Shown: piece after piece, positions 21,566-26,734 of the stretch | Layout: every line of letters starts with the position of its first letter | Numbering within the stretch: the first letter of the stretch is position 1 | Assembly (NCBI GenBank): GCA_014859215.1 | Contig: JACUUS010000010.1 | Location: forward strand, 1-26,734 | Direction of reading: 5' to 3' | Length of the DNA: 26,734 nt | Origin: Dehalococcoidia bacterium | GTDB taxonomy: Bacteria; Chloroflexota; Dehalococcoidia; SZUA-161 | Notes under the pieces: generated by a model | Told to the model about the DNA's origin: nothing | The model's input: only the letters and a program-made list of their open reading frames with translations | Databases searched by the model: none | Program-made: the position numbers and the translations under genes

Positions 21566-21566
21566 C

Positions 21567-22268
21567 ATGGTCATTTCTCACCGTCTTCTGATCATTTCCG
21601 CTATCTTCATCACCAGCCTGATCACAGCCAACATAATCGCCGTAAAGCTGATCGTTCTGGGGATTGACCCCGTGAGGATCGGCGCATTCGAGTTCCCGGC
21701 GCCCTTGCCGGCCGCGATAATAATCTTTCCTTTGAGTTATATCTTCGGCGACATCCTGACCGAAGTGTACGGATACCGCGTGGCCCGGAGAGTGATCTGG
21801 CTTGGCTTTCTCTGCAACCTGTTCGCCGTAATCGCTTTTGCCCTGGCGGGCCTGATTCCGGCGCTGGATACGGAGGTGCAGGGCGCTTATGAGCGTATCC
21901 TTGGATATACGCCGCGTCTCCTTGCGGCTTCGTTCGCTGCGTACCTGGTTGGCGAGTTTGCCAACGCTTTCGTCCTGGCCAAGATGAAAGTGATGACGAA
22001 GGGTCGTTTCCTGTGGACGAGGACCATAGGCTCTACGATAGTCGGTCAGGGACTGGACAGCGCCGTGTTCATCGCTATCGCCTTTGCGGGTGTACTCGGC
22101 TGGCCGGTCCTTGCGGGCATTGTGCTCACCCACTGGCTGGTCAAGACCGGCTATGAAATAGCGGCGACACCTCTTACCTACGCGATCGTGAACTTTCTGA
22201 AGAGAAGCGAGCGAATAGACACGTTTGACCGCGACACTGAGTTTAATCCCCTCCTCATCACCCGGTGA
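21567..22268 (+). CDS. yhhQ: Queuosine-precursor transporter, YhhQ/VUT family
   Basis: A 233-aa membrane protein with about six hydrophobic segments. The family motif PLSYIFGDILTEVYGYRVARRVIW is present, followed by GEFANAFVLAKMKVMTKGRFLWTRTIGSTIVGQGLDSAVFI. YhhQ imports 7-cyano-7-deazaguanine or 7-aminomethyl-7-deazaguanine for tRNA queuosine. No other queuosine gene is in the window, so the exact substrate is by family only. It starts 1 bp after corA and overlaps the open frame of the downstream hydrolase region. Confidence 0.9.
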   Translation: MVISHRLLIISAIFITSLITANIIAVKLIVLGIDPVRIGAFEFPAPLPAAIIIFPLSYIFGDILTEVYGYRVARRVIWLGFLCNLFAVIAFALAGLIPALDTEVQGAYERILGYTPRLLAASFAAYLVGEFANAFVLAKMKVMTKGRFLWTRTIGSTIVGQGLDSAVFIAIAFAGVLGWPVLAGIVLTHWLVKTGYEIAATPLTYAIVNFLKRSERIDTFDRDTEFNPLLITR

Positions 22269-22294
22269 CGAGAACCTTCAAAGGAGCGAGTAGA

Positions 22295-23065
22295 ATGGAA
22301 CTGAGATTTCTGGGGGCGCATAATGTCGAATCGGCGTCCACTCGTCTGACGTGTATCCTCGTTGATGAAGTACTCGCGCTGGACGCCGGCGCGCTCACTT
22401 CAAGCCTTACTCTCAAGGAACAGGAGAAGGTGAAGTCGATTCTGCTTACCCACGGTCACTATGACCACGTCAGGGATGTCGCCGCCATCGGACTGAATAT
22501 GTCGTTCATCAGGAAGACGATAGATATATATTCCCAGGCCGAAACGCTGGCCGCCCTTTCGAAGCACATTGTCAACGGCGTGATATATCCTAAACTGACC
22601 GAAGTCCCTGCTCAAAGCCCGCCTTTAAGGTTTCACACGCTGGAGCCTTTGCAGTCCCGGACCATAGGACGTTACAGCGTATTGCCGGTCCCGGTCTCGC
22701 ACGCCGTTCCTGCCGTCGGGTACCTGATCACGGCAAACTCAGGAGGCAGTGTATTCTTCACGGGGGATACCGGTCCGGGCCTTTCCTCGTGCTGGGAGCA
22801 CGTTTCTCCGGACCTGCTCATTGTGGACGTCACTATGCCGGACAGGCTTGAAGAACATTCCGCGCCATCCGGACACCTCAACCCGCGCCTCCTTGCAAAG
22901 GAGCTCGCTGTTTTCAGGGAAATGAAAGGCTACCTTCCGCGAGTCGTCATCATCCATGTCAGCCCGTTGTTCGAAGACGAGATAAGGGCTGAAGCAGCCC
23001 GGCTGGCCTCAGATACGGGGGCTGATATCGAAGTCAGCTACGAGGGGATGAAGATCACCCTCTAG
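22295..23065 (+). CDS. MBL-fold metal-dependent hydrolase
   Basis: A 256-aa metallo-beta-lactamase-fold protein. The metal motif is THGHYDHVRD (His53, His55, Asp57, His58). Later metal ligands are expected in VSHAVPAVGYLI, FTGDTGPG (Asp) and IIHVSP (His). Compared with RNase Z or lactonases, the overall layout (LGAHNVESASTRLTCILVDEVLALDAG) is closest to class II cyclic-nucleotide phosphodiesterase-like proteins; that function is a guess. ATG at 22295 follows AAGGAG. Its stop touches the stop of the convergent dehydrogenase gene, at TAGCTA (23063-23068), leaving no room for a separate terminator. Confidence 0.85.
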   Translation: MELRFLGAHNVESASTRLTCILVDEVLALDAGALTSSLTLKEQEKVKSILLTHGHYDHVRDVAAIGLNMSFIRKTIDIYSQAETLAALSKHIVNGVIYPKLTEVPAQSPPLRFHTLEPLQSRTIGRYSVLPVPVSHAVPAVGYLITANSGGSVFFTGDTGPGLSSCWEHVSPDLLIVDVTMPDRLEEHSAPSGHLNPRLLAKELAVFREMKGYLPRVVIIHVSPLFEDEIRAEAARLASDTGADIEVSYEGMKITL

Positions 23066-24196
23066 CTAGAGCTCCATAGTACGCGCCACCATTTCGAGGT
23101 GGTAATCCGCATCCCCGTACGCGAGCTCCGCGGACTTGGCGCGCCGGTAATAGAGCTGTATGTCATAGTCCCGCGTAATGCCTACCCCGCCGTGCACCTG
23201 TATCGCTTCGGCGCAAGCCTTCCGATAAGCTTCGCCGGTCCAGGCTTTTGCGATCGAGATATCCTGCCGGCAGAGAACGCCGGTCGTCAATTTCCAGGCT
23301 GTTTGATATGTTATATCCCGTGCGCCTGCCACATCGATTGCCACATTGGCGAGTTTGTGCTGGATTGCCTGGAAGGAGCCTATGGGCCGGTCGAACTGGA
23401 CGCGTTCTTTGGCATAAGTCACCGACGCCTCAAGCACCTGCTGAGCTCCTCCTACCATCCACGGGCAGGTAGCAAAGGCGGACTTCTCGAGGATGTCGTT
23501 TACAACCTTCCACCCGCCGTTGAGTTTTCCGATCAATCCGGCCTCCGGGAACCTGGCGTTCTTGAATACTACCTCGCAGAGCCTGTCAGCGGCGAACGTC
23601 TTCAGCAGGTTCACCTTTATGCCGGCGCTTCTTGTCTTAATCAGGAACAGGGTGATGCCGTTTTCTTTCCTGGCGCTGTTCTTCGTGCGCACCGCGCAAA
23701 GCATGTAGTCGCTTATGTGCGCGTCCGGCACAAACATCTTGGCGCCGTTTACGATGTATTCATCCCCTTCGGTTGCCGCCGCGACCGCTATGTCAGCGGG
23801 GTCATATGTCGCGCCGCTCTCCATCAGGGCCAGCGTCAGCTTGAGTTCACCTCTAGCTATGGCGGGCAGGAACTTCTTTTTCTGCTGCATGCTGCCCCAG
23901 TCCTGAATCGCCAGCCCGCCGCAAATGGTTGTAATGAAGGGACCTGGAACAAGAGCCCTGCCCATTTCTTCGAGGAGAATTGTCAGGTCCAGGTAGCTGA
24001 GGCCGCTTCCGCCGAATTCTTCCGGGAAGACCAGGCCCATCCAGCCCAGTCCGGCCATCTTCTTCCACAGGTCCGGCGAATAACCTTTCTCGTCATCTTC
24101 TGCCTCACGGACAAGCGCCTTCGGGCATTCCTTTTCCAGGAAATCCCTGCTGGTCTTCCGCAGCATCTCCTGCTGCTCGGTCAATGCGTAGTCCAT
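23066..24196 (-). CDS. Acyl-CoA dehydrogenase, short (non-catalytic-type) subunit, paralogue
   Basis: A 376-aa paralogue of the 5024-6157 protein, with long shared stretches (SRDFLEKECPK, EKGYSPDLWKKMA, GWMGLVFP, EEMGRALVPGPF, YAKERVQF.RPIGSFQAIQHK). The canonical Glu position of medium-chain enzymes reads AYGD, and the isovaleryl-type position is Ser, so by itself it lacks a recognisable catalytic base. It is probably the partner of the long dehydrogenase at 25248-26420, from which it is separated by a glycyl-radical activase gene. Start ATG at 24196 (MDYALTEQQ) follows AAGGAGGA. Its stop abuts that of the MBL gene. Confidence 0.87.
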   Translation of the reverse strand: MDYALTEQQEMLRKTSRDFLEKECPKALVREAEDDEKGYSPDLWKKMAGLGWMGLVFPEEFGGSGLSYLDLTILLEEMGRALVPGPFITTICGGLAIQDWGSMQQKKKFLPAIARGELKLTLALMESGATYDPADIAVAAATEGDEYIVNGAKMFVPDAHISDYMLCAVRTKNSARKENGITLFLIKTRSAGIKVNLLKTFAADRLCEVVFKNARFPEAGLIGKLNGGWKVVNDILEKSAFATCPWMVGGAQQVLEASVTYAKERVQFDRPIGSFQAIQHKLANVAIDVAGARDITYQTAWKLTTGVLCRQDISIAKAWTGEAYRKACAEAIQVHGGVGITRDYDIQLYYRRAKSAELAYGDADYHLEMVARTMEL

Positions 24197-24252
24197 GTTC
24201 TCCTCCTTGACGCGGCGAAGTAATGGTCAGAGTCCTGTGTCCTGCTCTCCGG

Positions 24253-25185
24253 TCAGCCCACCTCCACCGTGAGCCCCTTCGATTCCAGGCAAGCCTTGAT
24301 CTCGGCCACCCTTTCGCTGCTGTGCGGCTTGAGTTCGCTCAATCCGTAGACCATGCCGAGTCGCGTGTACTTGTCCCTGCCGAGGGAATGGTACGGTAGA
24401 AGATCAATCCTTGCCAGTCCCAGTTCCTTCATGAAGCTGGCCAGGGCGTCCAGATTCTCAGCGGAGTCGTTGTGGTCCGGTACAAGTGGGACCCTGATAA
24501 TCATGGGCTTACCTATGACAGCAATCATCCTTGCATTCTCGAGGATCAAAGCGTTGTCAACGCCGGTTAGCTGCCTGTGCCTTTGCGGGTCCATGTGCTT
24601 GAGATCGTAAAGAACGAGGTCCGTGTGTTCCAGGATGCTCTTCAGGATATCGGTCTTCACGAACCCGGTTGTGTCGAGACAGGTGTGGATGACGGCCTGC
24701 CGGGACCGGCGAAACAGCTCCCGGAGGAACTCCGGCTGGTACGCGGGTTCACCCCCGGACGCGGTAATGCCGCCGCCGGAGTTCTGGTAGAACAGCGCAT
24801 CCTTCTTGACCTCTTCCAGCACCTGGTCTACGGTCATCATTTTCCCGCTTATCTCTCTTGCCCGGTTGGGACAGACGTCCGTACACGTGCCGCAGTTCTT
24901 GCAGAGGTCGCGGTCGGTAAAGGGCGAGCCGTCGGCAGCCACCGAGATAGCCTTGTTGGGGCACGCCTGCACGCACCGGCAGCAGCTCGCGCACAGGTGC
25001 GCGAAGCAGAACATCTGCGGGTATGGCCTGATAGACTCTGGATTGGCGCACCAGATGCACTTGAGCGGGCAGCCCTTCAAAAACACCGTAGTCCTGATCC
25101 CGGGGCCGTCTCGTATGGCGAAGCGCTCGATATTAAAGACGCACCCGGTTAGCTGCCCTTTATCACTACTCGCTGCATAGTTCAA
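24253..25185 (-). CDS. Glycyl-radical enzyme activating enzyme (radical SAM, ferredoxin insert)
   Basis: A 310-aa radical SAM enzyme of the PflA/HpdA/BssD type that makes the glycyl radical on a partner enzyme. It starts with the family N-terminus VFNIERFAIRDGPGIRTTVFLKGCPLKCIWC (Cys39, Cys43, Cys46). A ferredoxin-like insert follows with CASCCRCVQACP and CKNCGTCTDVCP for two extra 4Fe-4S clusters, seen in activases other than PflA. Then come SGGGITASGGEPAYQPEF, DTTGF, DLVLYDLKHMD and LLPYHSLGRDKY. TTG at 25185 is chosen for AGAGG nine bases upstream; the frame extends to 25359 without family similarity. No glycyl radical enzyme gene is in the window. It sits between two dehydrogenase genes of the same operon, unusual for this family. 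Its partner could be a dehydratase, decarboxylase, lyase or fumarate-adding synthase; unknown. Confidence 0.88.
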   Translation of the reverse strand: MNYAASSDKGQLTGCVFNIERFAIRDGPGIRTTVFLKGCPLKCIWCANPESIRPYPQMFCFAHLCASCCRCVQACPNKAISVAADGSPFTDRDLCKNCGTCTDVCPNRAREISGKMMTVDQVLEEVKKDALFYQNSGGGITASGGEPAYQPEFLRELFRRSRQAVIHTCLDTTGFVKTDILKSILEHTDLVLYDLKHMDPQRHRQLTGVDNALILENARMIAVIGKPMIIRVPLVPDHNDSAENLDALASFMKELGLARIDLLPYHSLGRDKYTRLGMVYGLSELKPHSSERVAEIKACLESKGLTVEVG

Positions 25186-25247
25186 AAGCAGACCTCTCGA
25201 CCAGGCCGCAGAAGGCCGGGATGACTCACGGCGAAGACGGGTAAGGG

Positions 25248-26420
25248 TTATCCTCTGGGCAGCCCCAGCCCTCTCGTGGCGATGATCTGCCGCTGAATTT
25301 CGGACGTGCCGCCGGCAATCTTGTAGTGCGGGGACTCCTGGTACATGTGAGCGAAACACCCCTGGAGCGCCGCGTACTTCGAGTCCGACTGCAGCTCTCC
25401 GTAGGGTCCCATTATCTGCAGGCCGGCATTCGCCAGGTCATAAACGAGCTCGGTGCTCAGCAATTTGGCGATCGCTGTCTCGTTCAGCGCGAACATCTTG
25501 TTCTGCTGCATCCAGCAGAGGCGCCGTGCGATTACGCCGGTTACGGCGAATCTCATCTCCAGTTCCGCGAGCTTGCGCCGGATGAGCGGGTCCTCCGAGA
25601 GGGGCCTGCCGCGCCGTCGCGTATTCTTGACATAATCAACCAGCAGCTCCAGCGGCTTGTGGAATCCCCTGATGGTAACCGCCCTTTCGAAGAGCAGGGC
25701 GGCTCCGATTATGTAGAACCCCTGGTTGAGATCACCCACCAGGTTCTCCTTGGGAATACGGACGTCGTCGTAGAATACTTCGGTCGAATGGTAGCCGCTC
25801 ATGTTGTAGATGGGCCTGATGGTCAGGCCCGGCGTGTTCTTGAGGTCCAGTATGAGCAGCGATATTCCCTTGTGCTTCTTGGGGTTGGTGGTGTCGGTCC
25901 TGACCGCGATCCACCCGTACTGGGCGAAATCCGCCTTGGTGCTGAACATCTTCTGCCCGTTTAACAGGTAGTAGTCTCCCTTGTCCTCGGCCCTGAGCGA
26001 AAGCGAAGCGAGATCGGAACCCGATTGGGGCTCGGTGTAGCCCATGGAAAACTCGACCTTGCCTCGCGCTATGAGCGGCAGGTATTTGTTCTTCTGCGCC
26101 TCGTTCCCGTACGCAAGAAGGGTCGGGCCGACCACCATCGCCCCGATAACCGCGAACGGCGCCGGGGCGAATGCGTACGCGATTTCTTCCTGGATAACGT
26201 AGTTGTCGAGCGCGGAAGCGCCAATGCCTCCCCATTCTCCAGGCCAGGTGGGGCACAGCCAGCCTTTTTCACCCAGCTTGCCGAGGAATTCCCAAGTAGC
26301 CGGACTGTAAGGCCGGTCGTACAGGAAATCCACCTTGCTGTCTTCCTTGACTTCCTTCTCGAGGAATGCGCGAATCTCTTCCCGCAGGCGCTCCTGCTGG
26401 GGCGTGAAACTGAAATCCAT
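25248..26420 (-). CDS. Acyl-CoA dehydrogenase, long (catalytic-type) subunit
   Basis: A 390-aa dehydrogenase with MDFSFTPQQERLREEI, CPTWPGEWGGIG, MGYTEPQSGSDLASL, LLNGQKMFSTKADFAQ, HSTEVFYDDVRIPKENLVGD and the C-terminal KIAGGTSEIQRQIIATRGLGLPRG. The medium-chain Glu position is Gly, but ALLFERAVTI places a Glu where isovaleryl-CoA dehydrogenase has its base, so this is the likely catalytic half of a heteromer with the 23066-24196 subunit. ATG at 26420 has GGAGG eight bases upstream; a GTG two codons earlier is possible. The amidohydrolase gene ends 34 bp upstream and the activase starts 62 bp downstream, consistent with one operon. Confidence 0.88.
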   Translation of the reverse strand: MDFSFTPQQERLREEIRAFLEKEVKEDSKVDFLYDRPYSPATWEFLGKLGEKGWLCPTWPGEWGGIGASALDNYVIQEEIAYAFAPAPFAVIGAMVVGPTLLAYGNEAQKNKYLPLIARGKVEFSMGYTEPQSGSDLASLSLRAEDKGDYYLLNGQKMFSTKADFAQYGWIAVRTDTTNPKKHKGISLLILDLKNTPGLTIRPIYNMSGYHSTEVFYDDVRIPKENLVGDLNQGFYIIGAALLFERAVTIRGFHKPLELLVDYVKNTRRRGRPLSEDPLIRRKLAELEMRFAVTGVIARRLCWMQQNKMFALNETAIAKLLSTELVYDLANAGLQIMGPYGELQSDSKYAALQGCFAHMYQESPHYKIAGGTSEIQRQIIATRGLGLPRG

Positions 26421-26454
26421 TTGCACAGCCTCCGCTCGGAGTAAGTATGTGCCT

Positions 26455-26734
26455 TTACTTCACCAGCCCAAGGACCTTCTGAGCGGTCCTGTAGTAGATG
26501 TTCTCCAGTACTTCGGGCTTATACTCACCGGCTTCCCAGTCCGTGAACAGCCTCTGGTACGGGAAGAAGGGATAGTCGGACCCGAACATTATCTTGTCTT
26601 TGACGCGGCTGTTGACTTCCCTCTTGAAGGTATCATGGAAATACTTGGGACGCCAGCCGTGCACTTCGCAGAAAACGTTCTGCTTGTGCACCATTACCGC
26701 CACCATCTCTTCATGGAACGGCCAGGGATAGTGG
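26455..26734 (-). CDS. Amidohydrolase family 2 (TIM-barrel), 5' end cut by window edge
   Basis: The frame is open to the last base; only the C-terminal 92 residues are here. HYPWPFHEEMVAVMVHKQNV, then GWRPKYF, then DKIMFGSDYPFFPYQRLFTDW and NIYYRTAQKVLGL match the end of amidohydrolase_2 proteins. In these (for example decarboxylases and hydrolases of aromatic and ring-opening pathways) the Asp of GSDYP binds the metal or acts in catalysis. The internal ATG at 26706 is not the true start. It leads the minus-strand operon seen here, 34 bp before the long dehydrogenase. Such enzymes commonly occur in aromatic or alicyclic acid breakdown clusters, but the substrate is not readable. Confidence 0.85.
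   Translation of the reverse strand, partial: HYPWPFHEEMVAVMVHKQNVFCEVHGWRPKYFHDTFKREVNSRVKDKIMFGSDYPFFPYQRLFTDWEAGEYKPEVLENIYYRTAQKVLGLVK

Noticed and set aside
23099..24223. 374-aa plus-strand frame
   Set aside because: Mirror of the short acyl-CoA dehydrogenase gene; no own ribosome site or domain.
26455..26706. 83-aa stand-alone amidohydrolase-like gene
   Set aside because: The frame continues to the window edge with conserved residues before the ATG, so this is an internal Met of a truncated larger gene.

Overview
The window is a 26.7 kb piece of a GC-rich bacterial chromosome. Several traits suggest an uncultured, probably anaerobic, fatty- or aromatic-acid-degrading lineage: two heteromeric acyl-CoA dehydrogenase pairs, a CoA-transferase, a glycyl-radical-enzyme activase, a UvrD/PcrA–YraN–radical SAM–PlsX–thioredoxin gene order, and a terminase-bearing accessory island with REP-like repeats. 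Chloroflexota (Dehalococcoidia-like) is my best guess; it is an inference, since no rRNA or other phylogenetic marker is present.

Layout. (1) 1-2200: an accessory island on the minus strand. A promoter with a LexA-like box precedes a 49-aa ORF, a 115-aa conserved small protein and a terminase large subunit cut by the window edge. Palindromes and REP-like repeats surround them and continue to about 2050. (2) 2228-4547 (+): a PAS-STAS signalling protein and the two subunits of a CoA-transferase, apparently one operon. (3) 4586-9661 (-): a HIT hydrolase, a short/long acyl-CoA dehydrogenase pair, a stand-alone RAM domain protein, a nicotinamidase and nicotinate phosphoribosyltransferase pair overlapping by 4 bp, and a molbindin. 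(4) 9736-12006: an AT-richer defence/addiction island with a frameshifted GGxKGG-type small gene, a 154-aa unknown protein, a HigA antitoxin fused to an ImmA/IrrE peptidase, and a HigB toxin behind a consensus promoter with almost no leader. (5) 12175-23065 (+): a long housekeeping run of a speD-like gene, an aminopropyltransferase, pcrA, yraN, a radical SAM protein of unknown function, plsX, trxA, trxB, corA, a queuosine-precursor transporter and an MBL-fold hydrolase. (6) 23066-26734 (-): amidohydrolase (partial), long acyl-CoA dehydrogenase, glycyl-radical activase, short acyl-CoA dehydrogenase, read as one catabolic operon.

How it fits together. The CoA-transferase and the two dehydrogenase modules look like activation and beta-oxidation steps of organic-acid breakdown. 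The activase implies a glycyl radical enzyme elsewhere in the genome. The pncA/pncB pair salvages NAD. The Trx pair handles thiol redox and PlsX feeds phospholipid synthesis.

Most worth a second look: the SpeD homologue has lost the pyruvoyl-forming serine (Ala69 in an otherwise conserved site) and the catalytic cysteine (His89), yet sits 1 bp from an ACL5/Thermus-type aminopropyltransferase that itself carries an Asp-to-Glu change in its active-site motif. Also notable are the compact terminase cassette, the orphan glycyl-radical activase between two dehydrogenases, and the near-leaderless toxin promoter.
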